Shown here: piece after piece, positions 24,601-34,306 of the stretch
Layout of the letters: each line of letters starts with the position of its first letter
Numbering within the stretch: the stretch's first letter is position 1
Source of the DNA: Siderastrea siderea
Taxonomy: Eukaryota > Cnidaria > Anthozoa > Scleractinia > Rhizangiidae
Direction of reading: 5' to 3'
DNA: 64,000 nucleotides
Assembly: GCA_964030785.1 (NCBI GenBank)
Contig: OZ034968.1
Span: forward strand, 58,438,299 to 58,502,298
The notes under the pieces: model-generated
Database searches by the model: none
What the model saw: only the letters and a program-made list of their open reading frames with translations
Told to the model about the DNA's origin: nothing
Made by a program: the position numbers and the translations under genes

Positions 24601-27600
24601 AACAACGAACAGGTAGACAGCTTTAGTGCTAGTGACAGTGACAGTAACTCCAAAGAAGAGGTAGACAGCGCTCTTGAAACAACACTGAGAATGATCCGTC
24701 CGACCAGGCGTGGAAGAATAAGAACACTTACAAGTCGAATGACAGATTTCCTGCGGGTAGGAATGACAGGAATGTGAAGTGGCATGAACTTGTTACCTAA
24801 ATAATCACTATAACTTCCCTACTTGCACGTTTTATCAGTGTTCAAGGATCCTATCGTCTTCAGAACATCTTCGCAAATCCTCGTGAATTTTTGTGACTTT
24901 GTTGGGTCGTATTTAGAAGCCGTAATTTTGCGGATGCTAAGAGAAAAGAGCTGGTATGTATGACACTGGGATTTTTCTGAATTCTGCTAATGGAAATGGG
25001 ATTTGAATACTGGGAAGTGGGATTTGGGAAAAAATTGGGCTGGGAAATGGGATTGGTACCCCCCCCCCCCCCTTCAGGATCCTCTTATATGTTCATCAAA
25101 GTGCACTACATGTATCATACAGCCCCATTTGTGCAACTGAGTTCATGTATTTAGGTTCAGACAGGTTGATTGGAGCTGGTTCAAAAAAAGTTGGCCAGAG
25201 TTATGAAGTTAAGAAACCAGCTGGCTGTGTTGGCCACTTGTGGTCAGCAGGGAATTTTATCTCAATGCGGCAAGACCTCAATCCAAATATTTTCCCTTCC
25301 AGATCTCTCAGTCTGTCAATAAGTAGATATTAAGTCATAATAACTCACAAGTATGAATTTGTCCATTCTTATCACTTATGCATGTTGTGAGAGCTGTGCT
25401 AGGCCTGGGTGAAACAGATTCAACATCATTCAACATAGTTTAATACAACTTTGTTATACGATGTAAAACAAAATTGCAAAGTGAATTCAACATTGTTGTT
25501 GCAGTCACACCTGAGAATGAAAGAAGAAGTCAGGGTGACCAAACATTCAACAGGATGGCCAAACATTCAACATCATGTTCAATTGCTGAATGGAAATGTT
25601 GAAACCTTTTTATGAGGCCTTTCATAACTCATGGTGTGAATCTACAAGTTACTTTTATAGTTTCTTGCAAGTGGCCACTTCATTATCAAATCCCATTTGA
25701 ACTGCAGTGGAATCCCGATTTTTCGAACCATGGCACGTTTCCACTGGATTTGCTTCAGTCAAACACTGTAATTTTACCCCTGATTTTTCGAACCTTCAAT
25801 TTTTCGAAACTCCCGATATTTCGAACCAATTCTTGCCTCCCATGGAAGAAATTCATGAGAAATTTACCTTCGATTTCTCGAGCCTGCACGAAATTTTTAA
25901 CGTTCTACTCAGTAGCTTTCATTTGAATGGTCACACGTCCCAGACTCAAAAGGTAGAACCACGTTCTATTACACAGTAAACAGTACCAAGGAAAGTACTG
26001 CTCAGACCTGCTCAGTGCTTTTCATTTGAATGGCCACTCATTAATGCGCCGATCAATTCGAAACTTCAACATCCGCCCCCCGAGCATACCCCGGGCATTT
26101 GGCTGTGCATCGTGCCCGGGGAGGGGGGAATTTGAACGTTGCGTTGGAAGGGTGGGGAATTTGAACCGGATTTATCTCTTGTTCTGACGTAATACGCCCC
26201 TGAGTTTTTTTCGATTTTTGCAGGGTTTGACGGATTTACAAGATAGAATTTCGGCTTTCCTGTGGGTGCCGTTTATTATGTGTATACGGTGGTTCTAACT
26301 TTTGAATTTTGAGTAAAATCCTTAAGTGTGACCATTCAAGTGATAGCTAAAAACAATCTTGAGTGGTCTCCCGATTGTTATAAAACGATGCCTCATAAAT
26401 CAAGCGTGATTTTGTGCCACCTTCGATTTTTCAAACTTCCGATTTTTCGAACCAATTTCCGTTTCCCTGGGAGGTTTGAAAAATTGGGATTCCACCGTAG
26501 TTCTCAAACAAAGACTGAATTTCCATGTAGCACATCTGTAAGTGACCATGTCATTGGGATTTTTTATTGTTACTGCAGCTTTGTCTTACCTCGTACTAAC
26601 TGTCTTATTTTGTATGATTTGTTTTTATTCTTCAGTTGAGAAGCCATTTTCCCAATCGTCCCATCATTCTGCTCGGATGGTCTGTTGCCTTGGTGCTTTA
26701 GTTTCATGTCAGGTAAATAACCTTTGTTTATCGATTTATAATTAAAATTTGTTTAAAGCAGAAGGTCACTCCAGAAATGGTTTATTGTTTGAAATCGCCA
26801 ATAAAAAGGTAACACTACGTTGGGTTACTGACCGTGCTATTGGCTTCTAGAGTGCATCCAAAGCCACTGAAATTCCTATCCAAAGAAGGCCAAAATTCAC
26901 CAACGCAGGCCGCCGTTTTGAATCGTACTTAGCCGTTTGTCCCAAACACATGAGAACTAACAATGGACTCAACCCACATTTAATTGAAACTGTTACGTTG
27001 AGTGTAACTCTTGTATGTCTTGGGTGGCACAATTTTTTCTTCTTGTTTCTTATTGTTATTTTCTTTGTTGGTCAACATATTTTTCATTCCATCGTTAGTT
27101 CACACGAATATTATTTTAAGGTCTTGCTGAATTTTAAAGGTAATTTTGGATGATAAACTGTACTCTTAAAGTGCAGGTAATACGGACAACATTTTCATGC
27201 AACTTGTTGCGCAACAGTGGTGTTGCAATTTGAGATTATTTGTTGGCATGCACATAACAAATCTTCAAGGCAGGGGTATTTTGCAGAACGCAGAACGCAG
27301 AACGCAGAATGCAGAATGCAGAACGCAGAACGCAGAATGATGGTCAGCGGTATAGAGTGTGAAACAGGTACTTACATCATATATGTTAAACTGAAAAAGG
27401 GTTAGTGTTAGGGTTAGGGTGGGGGGTTTAGGGTTTAGGGTTAGGGTTAGGGATAGGGTGAATTAGGTTAGGTATGTATGATATATACCGCTGACCATCA
27501 TGCTCCGTTCTGCGTTCTGCGTTCTGCAAAATACCCCTGCCGAAATCTTCATGTTGCAAAAAATACAAGCGATATCTGCTTGCTGCAACTGAAAATTTGT

Positions 27601-30600
27601 TGTGTAAGGATGTGGTAATACGTGCAACAAACAATCTCAACTTGCAACACAACATATTGCTGTGCAACTGTTTGCATGAAAATGTTGCTTATATTACTTG
27701 GCCTCTAGTAAAGCATAATGTAGTACCTTCAATCTCTTTGTGCATATTGTTCCTTGTAGGTTGCATTGACGGAATCAGTCTGTGCCGTTGTGTGCCTTGG
27801 TTTTCCCATCACTGGCCTTAGTGGAGTCAGAGTGGTCAGTTCTCCTTTTCATACTGCTTTACCTGAACCTGCATTTATACATTGTAGATTCATTCATTTA
27901 TCCAAGTACAGGGAACAAAATTTGTACCCATTTATTGCTAGATCAGTTTCGGCATTTGCATTCGTACATGCATTCGGACAACAGCATTTTTTTACACTGT
28001 TTAAATTTCTGAATGATTTTGCGAAAACTGTGACATTTAAAATATCCAAAAATCAATGGCAGTACCAACAGAATAAATTTGCGCTTAGAAAAACTGCCTA
28101 GTTAAAGTGGTACTATGGTCAAAAAATCACTTTTATTTTTTCTTCGGATTTCGAAACTATGTTTGTTAAACACTCCCCAAGCGAAATTATAAGCCTTAAG
28201 GACGTTCGCGCCAATTGTTTCTGCGCATCCTTACTGCGCACGCAATTCACTTCGTGATGTCATGCCACGTCATGCATTGAGCGCGCGCGCTGTTGAAGAA
28301 ATGTGGAGATATATAGCGCTAGTGGGCACTTGAATATCTATGCACGGGTTTAACTCTCTTAAATGTTCGGTGAACCCATATTGTCTTTTGATAGATCACT
28401 TTCTTTGTCAATTATCTACGTTTTGTGAAAAATTAAAGAAAATCTGTATTGTAAAAGTTAATTGTTTTCAACTTTTCTGCCCTCGCATCATCGAATTCTA
28501 CTATTATTGAAGCTGCACGGTGTTCGTTAAAGTCGATCTTAGAGGTTGAATTTAACTAAAAGGATGACACCGGTTCAAATTATTTACTTAACAGACCCAC
28601 TTAAGTAAAATTTCTATATGTAATCGCATGAGGCCGAGTAATTTATCCTTAATTCTACGAGGACTCAATGCGATTACTTGTTTATAACACAGAGGGCAAA
28701 ATTTTCGGAAAACTTTCCATGCACGTTGAAAGACAATCAGCCGGCCATCAGAATAATTATAAAAGTACCTGCTTGTAAACAATTCACCAAACAAGCATTT
28801 TAACTGCTGCTCAGCGCACAGAACAAGAAAGACTGACCATTATGTACATCTTAAGAGATAAATACAATTCTAATTCATTGACAAAACACCGCTTATAACT
28901 CAATTAACTAAGTAAATTTTATTCAACTGAGTTGTGAAGCTTCCTCTCGCTGGAAAAACTATCGACCATGTCGCTGTACGTTTTCAGTAGTTTTAAAACA
29001 AATAACAATTTGCTGTTTCCCGTGACACATATAGGTTCACCTTTTCGAATTCCTCTTCAGGCAAACACCCGATTTCCATACCATCTTTACCAACCTTCTC
29101 GGTTAAAAGTCAAACTTTGAAGCGATCCTTGTCTTGAACAACTCAAAATGCGTTTTTCATTTCAAGACGCCTACAAAATGCAAATGGCGCGCTCTCGCGC
29201 TCAGCCAATCAAATGCGAGTAATTTTGGCGTTTGGCCAATCACGAATTAGTAATTTTGCCCTCGTCCGAGAGAAAATTAAGAAAAAATGCCCTGTCTCAA
29301 CCAATCAGCATTCAGTAATTTTGCCCTCTATGTTATAAGACTAAGAAAGTGGGTCCACAGCGAATCATTTTTAATATTTTTCAACTAACAAGCACTGAGG
29401 CCATGTCGAGTTACGAGAGCCGATTTGTCAAAATTGGGGTAGTTTTTGACGCGCTTTATTTCGAAAACGAAGTCGGTGACCCCCCAATTTTTTTCCATTT
29501 CTGACATAGGTAACTCATTATCTGACTGTAGCCAAAGTATGAAAAAAATCTGTATTGTAGAAGTTTTCCGCCGAACGTCCTTAATTTTGAGAAGAGGACC
29601 GTTAATTTAAACTGCAATTTTCCGTTTTAATGGTCCGCCATTATTACACCAGAAAGGATACAATGACGTCATTGACTCAAGAGCTGTAGAATGTAGTGTG
29701 TGAACGCGGCTTACAAATTATGCAAAACACGAGTTTGAGAGTGTGAAAGCTCAAAACTCTCGTGCTGCATACTAAATAAGGCACTTTCACACACACTGCA
29801 TTCTAAAGCTCGTGAGTGAATGATGTCATTCTGTCCTTTCTGGTGAAATAATGGCGGACTATTAAATCGGAAAATTGCAGTTTAAATAAACAGTCTTCTT
29901 GTCGAAATTAAGGCTTAAAATTTCGCTTGGGGAGTGTTTAGTAAACAAAGTTTCGAAATCCGAAGAAAAAATAAAAGTGATTTTTTGATCGTAGTACCAC
30001 TTTAACCCATGCAAAATGTTTTTAACTACTTATTTTAGACCACATGGTGGGGTAATCTCCTTTCTCCAATACATCACATGTGTTCTGAAAATTAATGATA
30101 TCAAGGCACTGTCCCTTAACTGACGGTTTTTTCAATCTTGTTGTCATCTTCTTTCCTAGCAATGTATTGTGGTTGAAAGAACAAATTAGATGTTCATGAC
30201 CAGTTTGATGATTTTCTGTCTTCTCGTCACCATCTTCCTTTGCAATTTATTGACACTGTAAGGAGAAATTAAACATCGACCATTTCTATCTTGACCTTTG
30301 CAGGGAGTGGAAGATCCTCTTCTGGAGCTGAAAACACCCACTTTGTTTATTATTGGTTCACATTCCACACTGACGTCACAAAAAGATGTTGAGGTACATT
30401 AATAGGTTACAAGGAAGAGCATGTCCTTTATTTCCCCAAAACTAGTGAGGCTGATCATTCAAACATAAAAAAGAGATAATTGTTTTTAATTGAACATACG
30501 TTTGTGTGATGGTTAGAAGTCCCAACCGATGGGAGGCATTCCGATTGGCTCTAAATTTACAGGGGTGGCCAAAGGCCTACCATGAAACAGTACTACAATC

Positions 30601-33600
30601 GTGGCCATTAGACCTTGGGACACTTGGTAACATTTAAATGAGAAGTAAGAAAATGTAACCTCCACTGTAACCAGCTCCCAGTTGGCTTGTTAGCTCAATT
30701 GGTTAGAGCGCTGCACCGGTATCGCAGAGGTCAGGGTTCGAATTCCGGCAAGCCTGATTTTTTCAGGCTTTCTTTTCGCAACTGCAGAAGTTGCGTGAAT
30801 AACTGCGAGGATCTTCTTTGCATTTGTTTCTTCATTCCGCAGTTCAAATATATGAACTTCATATATTCATAATTTCAATTAGAAGTCCTTTACAAGTTTT
30901 TTAACTATCTTTGTCCCCCTCCCCACCTCCCCAAACAATGTTGAAGACCCACATCAGTTTCAAAACCCGACTTCAACATTGTACAGGGGGGAGGGGGCGA
31001 GGCAACAGTATTTTTCAACTGACGTCAACAGGACGCGATTTGAACAAAGTGTCCCAAGAATAATGGCCATAGCTGTATCGGACGCTCTAACCACTCAGCT
31101 ACTGGGAGACTCGTGGCGAGCATAGGTCATATTTACTGAATTCGTGGTGACACGCGTCCTGCATACTGCTAGGATCAGCAATGTCGAAGTGCCCTATATG
31201 TGATAAAGAAAGATGGTGAATTTTAAGCTCGAAGAAGAAATAAGAAAAGATGGAATATTCAACATGTCGCGAGCGTGGGACAAAGAGAAAATCTGAGCTA
31301 CATGTGAGAATCAGCAAGAGCCAATCAGCACGCGAGAATTCGAAAAAATTGTGAAAGAAACAGATGATTGACGTCCACTAAAAACACATTTGGCCCTTGG
31401 GAAAAATTCCTCGAAAGGCGCGTGTTAGAGAAAGCCGCTGTAAACAAATTGTGGGAAGAAGCTAAGGATAAACATTGGCGTTGGAGTCTTTGCATCCTAC
31501 TCTCAGGTACAGCAGTCTCCTGCTTTTCTCGAACGCGCCATTGGAACCTAAAATTGCTCGAGATAACTGGAGTTCGGGAGGGCGAGTAGTATATAAGGGA
31601 AATGAGGTATTCCACTGTAGTTAATTTATTTACCATCCATGGATGGGTCAAGTACTGTCAATTCATCTTGGGTCTAAAGTAAAGTTCTCTTTTCAGTCCA
31701 GACAACTTTAATGGTTTCACCACACAAACAGCAGGTTGTAGAATTACGTTGACTGTAAATTGCATTAATTGTTAGTCAGATTTTTGTGCAATATATTGCA
31801 GAATTAGCATTTCTTTAGCGCTTAAATGATTTAACGTGATGTAAATGGGCCTCACACAATTGTTACGGCCCTTTCGATCAAAGTACGTGTACGACTGTGA
31901 GATTGAGTCCGAATAATCCGAAGGAGAATCGGCTTTATGCAACAAAGAGACTCCAATTGTCCAATTTTACTGTTTCTTTGTTTACAGGACGAAATTGGCG
32001 AATTTCTGGGCAACGTTTTGACATGTATGAGCACCAACAGCGTACACAACAGGAATGACTCAGACATGGATGAAGTCGATGTTCGAAAAAAGAAAAGGAA
32101 ACGGTCCGTGTCACGTGATCTAAGCTCTGAAATGGAGCGCTCGGTGGGTAAACAAGAAGTCCATTCCTCGGCCAAGAAGACTGCACCTCAAAAGGGCCCC
32201 GTTCAGGATCAGGGAAAAGCGATGCTCAAGCTCCCACTCGGCAATACCATGGGGGCCCTGAGCAGCATGCGTTTGCTCAGTCAGCCTAGTCCTGCTAAGA
32301 GACCAAGGACTTCCAAGTCGAAATCTAGACCAGCCAACCTGCCCCCAAGTATAATTCACGTCACAGGAGCAGCACCCACAACCGCGGTCAGCAGTGTTCC
32401 TCAAGCAATTCCCGTGGTGCTCTGCCTGGTTTTCCTGTGCACGGTGCTACTGTTGCCCGCCAGGTGCCTTTACAGAGTGCCTCAGCGGCTGCTCTGGCGT
32501 CCGCCGGCAAAGGGCAAACCTTCTTTTCACTGACTCCCAACAGCTCAGATCCATGAGCAAGGGTCACGCAGACGTTTATCACCATCCCGCGCGGCAGCTC
32601 TCCGTCCATTATGTCATCAAGTACCGGGGGAGGACAAACAGTGCAGTACATCATCAAACCGCAAAGCCAGCGACACGCCCCTGTGTCCCTGAGCGCTGTG
32701 AGTGCCGCTCTTTCTGCTCAGGGTGGCATTGTGCCTTCCGGTGCTCAACTTCCCGTTAGGACTATCGTATCCGCTCCTGTTAGACAAACGCCTCTCTCCC
32801 AGTCCCTAAGTTCATCGTTCACCTGTGTAATGAGTCTTAAAGGTACCGGCATAACGACGCAAGCGCCGTCTTTTCCACCAGGTGCTGTTCCAGCGTCTAA
32901 CACGTCGTTAGCCGCGGGTTCATCCCTCGGGAAATTCCCCGCGTCGTCTGTAGTTCTGACTTCCAGTAGACCGACGTTCACACGAGTGGGCAAAATGACT
33001 AAGTCTTCCACCATCAGCGTCTTGACCAAGGAAGGTAATAAGCTGGTAATGTCTCAAGCGATATCGACCGCCGGGCTCAAAGGCTCGTACAAGCTGGTAA
33101 GCGGTACGACGCTGCAGACTGTAGCTAGCGGTGCAAGCACACTGACTGGTCAGTCGCAGGTTGTTCTTAGTCAACCTGCTCCACCATCTTCCAGTGGCTC
33201 TCAATCGTCTCTGCTGTGCCGGGGAGTGTTGTCACTTCGCTATCTGTAAGCCTTGCTGCTTTAGCCGGAAAGCTACCAAGTAACACCACAGTGTCACAAC
33301 CCGGTGGTCGAGTGACTCTTGTGCAGAGTACACGGACAACCACGCTACCCAGCCAAACAGTTAGGACGATTCCCAGCCAAGTGGTCTCAGTATCAGCGAA
33401 CAGGATTACCAGCCCGCCAGTAAGTAGGGTTACGGTTACCAACCCGCAGACTGGTTCGGTAACAAGTTTTCCAGCTGCGGCCACAGTCGCTAGAGCAGGA
33501 ACAACTCAGGTTACTAGGGTCATTTCTACTGGAACTCCTGTCGCTAACAGCCAACCTGGATCTGCTTTGATGGGCGGTAAAACGGGTGGATCGCCCGTGG

Positions 33601-33957
33601 TTTGTTCACAAGGAGCCCCAAAGGTAGCTTCCGGTACTCCCACCCTTGTTGTGTCCACCACGACAGTTCCTGGGACAAAAGTGGTGCTGTCGCCGCAAGT
33701 GTCAATAGCAGGCAAAACAACAACAATGTTGACTGGCTCTGTTGAGAGACGGATGGAACCTTGGACCATTTATACCACTGTTCCCTCAAGCTCAACTTCA
33801 AGCAGTGCACAGCGCACCAGAGAACTCGTACCCAGGGCCCTGGCCGCGTCCGTAAAGTCAGGTGCCTGTGGTCGCACAACTGGAAGTGAAAGGACCGGCA
33901 GCTGTGAAGACTGAGCCCGGGAGTTCCTTCTCCGCTAAAGAAGCATCTTTCTTGTGA
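20639..33957 (+). CDS. KANSL3: KANSL3 (NSL complex subunit 3), 5'-incomplete gene span
   Basis: KANSL3 is a subunit of the nuclear NSL complex, which directs the histone H4 acetyltransferase KAT8/MOF to promoters. Its core is an alpha/beta-hydrolase-like fold without a known catalytic role. The exons I can place are 20639-20740, 21283-21420, 21916-22142, 26636-26712, 27760-27834, 30304-30393 and 31988-33957. Each internal exon is flanked by AG and GT. Diagnostic matches to vertebrate KANSL3 are [59 protein letters not shown] and DEIGEFLG. The N-terminal exons (normally >150 residues before DTNL) are not in the preceding 20 kb by eye. A conserved ~45-residue exon containing the VVGGADDNLR region, expected between 30393 and 31988, is also absent. 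Exons 3 and 4 and the last exon each contain frame breaks. The identity is secure, but whether the locus is functional, miscalled or decaying is not. Confidence 0.85.
21283..21420 (+). CDS. KANSL3: KANSL3 exon ([10 protein letters not shown]...[10 protein letters not shown])
   Basis: Acceptor tttattttag, donor CAG|gtatta. It has 46 codons, phase 0 at both ends. It carries the highly conserved [13 protein letters not shown] motif. Confidence 0.9.
21553..21647. repeat. (AAT)n microsatellite in KANSL3 intron
   Basis: An imperfect AAT/ATA trinucleotide run of about 95 bp. It produces a spurious poly-Asn open frame. Confidence 0.9.
21916..22142 (+). CDS. KANSL3: KANSL3 exon with one-base frame break
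   Basis: Acceptor ctcaag, donor GAG|gtacag. It encodes [15 protein letters not shown]...[19 protein letters not shown], then, in the next frame, [16 protein letters not shown], matching human QCLEHMIGAVRAKVLE. The exon is 227 nt, whereas phase 0 at both neighbours requires a multiple of 3. One base is therefore missing near 22098-22101 (between TCCACAGT and CAGTGTTTG). Confidence 0.85.
22665..24777 (+). pseudogene. TE-borne gene split by a MITE, plus one frame break
   Basis: The ATG at 22665 (caacATGGCGG) opens a frame of 44 nt that is cut by a 1.1-kb insertion at 22709-23826. The frame resumes exactly at 23833 (GTC GTG GAA GTT AAG) and runs to about 24355. Coding then continues in the next frame ([27 protein letters not shown]) to the stop at 24775-24777. 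The protein would be about 390 residues. It has the arrangement [42 protein letters not shown] and RQRNVRQD, which I recall from lineage-specific cnidarian proteins of unknown function. There is no catalytic motif. The last ~80 residues are acidic/Ser-rich, then basic. It is interrupted by the MITE and by a one-base break near 24355, so this copy cannot be expressed as is. Confidence 0.65.
22709..23826. mobile_element. hAT-like MITE inserted in a coding frame, 6-bp TSD
   Basis: It begins CAGGGTGGTAAAGGGGTT and ends with the inverse CCCACTTTACCACCCTG. TGTTGT at 22703-22708 is repeated exactly at 23827-23832. The CAGGG-type end is hAT-like. The flanking DNA reads through in frame when the insert and one repeat are mentally removed. 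The interior is non-coding, with repeated 'cgtgattcgtga' phrases near the right end (23730-23800) and related 'gcgtgattt', 'gatgcgtgatc' phrases near the left. Confidence 0.85.
25709..26505. mobile_element. pogo/Tigger-like MITE relic
   Basis: The left end GTGGAATCCCGATTTTTCGA and right end (inverse GTGGAATCCCAATTTTTCAA) form an imperfect TIR. Phrases 'atttttcgaacc' recur inside (25785-25825, 26420-26460). The motif is typical of pogo-type Tc1/mariner ends in animals. It is too degraded to see a TA duplication on both sides. Confidence 0.5.
26636..26712 (+). CDS. KANSL3: KANSL3 exon with one-base frame break
   Basis: Acceptor ttcttcag, donor CAG|gtaaat. It encodes [17 protein letters not shown], then GALVSCQ in the next frame (human [24 protein letters not shown]). 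The length of 77 nt is again one short of a multiple of 3. The break lies at about 26682-26690. Confidence 0.8.
27268..27542. mobile_element. 275-bp Mutator-type MITE with 9-bp TSD
   Basis: AAATCTTCA at 27259-27267 is repeated exactly at 27543-27551. A 9-bp duplication is characteristic of Mutator-like transposition. The TIRs are GGCAGGGGTATTTTGCAGAA plus tandem CAGAACG(C) hexa/heptamer units, inverted at the other end (tgcgttctgcgttctgcaaaatacccctgcc). The centre (27401-27475) holds TTAGGG/TTTAGGG-type repeats. Confidence 0.8.
27401..27475. repeat. interstitial telomere-like TTAGGG repeats
   Basis: About ten degenerate units of GTTAGGG, TTTAGGG and GGTTAG within the core of the Mutator-type MITE. 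The array is short and irregular, and sits inside a mobile element rather than at a chromosome end. Confidence 0.8.
27760..27834 (+). CDS. KANSL3: KANSL3 exon ([16 protein letters not shown])
   Basis: Acceptor ccttgtag, donor GTG|gtcagt. It has 25 codons, phase 0. It matches the human [20 protein letters not shown] strand-turn of the hydrolase-like core. Confidence 0.9.
28102..30005. mobile_element. outer palindromic MITE (~520 bp) split by an inner element
   Basis: The ends 28102-28195 (ttaaagtggtactatggtc ... ccccaagcgaaattataagcc) and 29905-30005 are inverse copies. The inverted similarity continues through 29585-29740 against 29770-29905. Once the inner element 28200-29580 is set aside, the whole is one long hairpin MITE. 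It lies in the KANSL3 intron between 27834 and 30304. Confidence 0.8.
28200..29580. mobile_element. inner TTAA-flanked DNA element (1.38 kb)
   Basis: TTAA at 28196-28199 and 29581-29584 flanks ends GGACGTTCG... and ...CCGAACGTCC. TTAA targets are used by piggyBac and Kolobok elements. The interior has no intact ORF. It contains CCAATCA-type phrases three times (29208-29310) and a (GC)n-rich patch (28281-28292). Confidence 0.75.
30304..30393 (+). CDS. KANSL3: KANSL3 exon ([18 protein letters not shown])
   Basis: Acceptor cctttgcag, donor GAG|gtacat. It has 30 codons, phase 0. It matches human DVDDPLLDMKTPVLFVIGQ. The next conserved exon should begin with the DFREKI...VVGGADD region but is not visible before 31988. 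Confidence 0.9.
30684..30755 (+). tRNA. tRNA-Thr(GGT)-like sequence, SINE head
   Basis: The cloverleaf is GGCTTGT acceptor paired with GCAAGCC, D-stem GCTC/GAGC, anticodon loop CCGGTAT (anticodon GGT, 30801 is not involved; loop at 30799-30805 in cloverleaf order corresponds to window 30716-30722), T-loop TTCGAAT. Position 33 is C instead of T, and the anticodon and T stems each have a mismatch, so a functional tRNA is unlikely. Directly downstream is 'gattttttcaggc' then a ~120-bp unrelated tail (to about 30880), as in tRNA-derived SINEs. It sits in KANSL3 intron DNA exactly where a conserved exon is missing. Confidence 0.55.
30905..31005. repeat. short foldback repeat
   Basis: CCCCCTCCCC...AACAATGTTGAAG at 30915-30950 is followed by its inverse CTTCAACATTGT...GGGGGGAGGGGG at 30972-31000. 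It is a small hairpin MITE. Confidence 0.6.
31045..31120 (-). repeat. tRNA-derived SINE fragment
   Basis: On the minus strand, 'gtagctgagtggttagagcgtccg' is an A-box/D-arm of tRNA type (cf. GTAGCTCAGTGGTTAGAGC). No B box follows in good order. It is a truncated, non-functional relic. Confidence 0.45.
31988..33957 (+). CDS. KANSL3: KANSL3 last exon, low-complexity C-terminus, several frame breaks
   Basis: Acceptor tgtttacag. It begins [12 protein letters not shown] (human QDEIVDFLTGVLT), then a basic nuclear-localisation cluster ([12 protein letters not shown]), then a long Ser/Thr/Pro/Gly/Val-rich tail typical of KANSL3. Coding passes from frame to frame. A shift occurs near 32414 (CCC then GGTGCTCTGCCTGG), a TGA at 32554-32556 lies in the otherwise continuous frame, a shift occurs near 33200 (into [12 protein letters not shown]), and a final shift occurs near 33857 into [12 protein letters not shown]...VKTEPG, ending at TGA 33955-33957. 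The first and third breaks are each one missing base. VKTE near the end is a consensus SUMO site. The exact C-terminus is uncertain, because another frame stays open to 33914. Confidence 0.75.
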
Positions 33958-34209
33958 TTTGGAATGAAGGGGTCGTGCCCACTACAGATACACGTGGTCG
34001 AGTGTCGACCTATGCATTGTGCGATACTCGACCGATAATCGATATATTTATACCTTGTCGGCAGCCGAGTATCAACCACGTGAAGAAAATTACACTTCCT
34101 TGGCTAAAAGAGATTTACACCTTTTGTAAATAGCTTCCCATATCTTTTGGTATTAGGAGACAGCCCTTCTGTCCAGCTTAAGGAAAATTTGTTGGCAAAG
34201 GAGATGCCA

Positions 34210-34306
34210 GTCTCAGACTCAGACAGGAGCATATCACGTAGGAGCCTCTATCTCCCATACATATGGCCAACAGCGTATTTACACCTTGGACTATTTTTAG
34301 AATGAG
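34210..34306 (+). repeat. left terminal inverted repeat
   Basis: This is the left end of the 8.1-kb element. Conserved blocks: GGAGCCTCTATCTCCCA at 34241-34257 and CAGCGTATTTACACCTTGGA at 34271-34290. Both are found inverted at the right end. Confidence 0.8.

Larger units (their letters stand above)
22315..25078 (+). mobile_element. 2.76-kb TE in KANSL3 intron, TIR CCTGAAGGGG
   Basis: The ends are CCTGAAGGGG (22315-22324) and its inverse CCCCTTCAGG (25069-25078, within a C-run). Both sub-terminal zones are packed with TGGGATT/TGGGA phrases in the same (+) orientation (22330-22435 and 24960-25060). Inside lies one interrupted gene (22665-24777) that has itself received a hAT-like MITE. No clear target duplication is visible outside the 10-bp ends, so the exact boundaries are tentative. 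The superfamily is not recognised. Confidence 0.55.
27175..27705. mobile_element. foldback MITE carrying a nested MITE
   Basis: The left arm 27175-27258 (caacattttcatgcaact...gttgcaatttgagattatttgttg) pairs with a right arm at about 27610-27705 read in inverse (caacattttcatgcaaacag...ttgcaagttgagattgtttgttg). The space between them has been invaded by the 275-bp element at 27268-27542. It lies in a KANSL3 intron. Confidence 0.7.

Noticed and set aside
27401..27475. Chromosome-end telomere
   Set aside because: The array is short, irregular, and lies in the middle of a TSD-bounded MITE inside a gene intron.
32120..33879. Several antisense ORFs over the KANSL3 last exon
   Set aside because: They are by-products of the GC-rich, Ser/Thr/Val-rich coding strand; none has recognisable domains.
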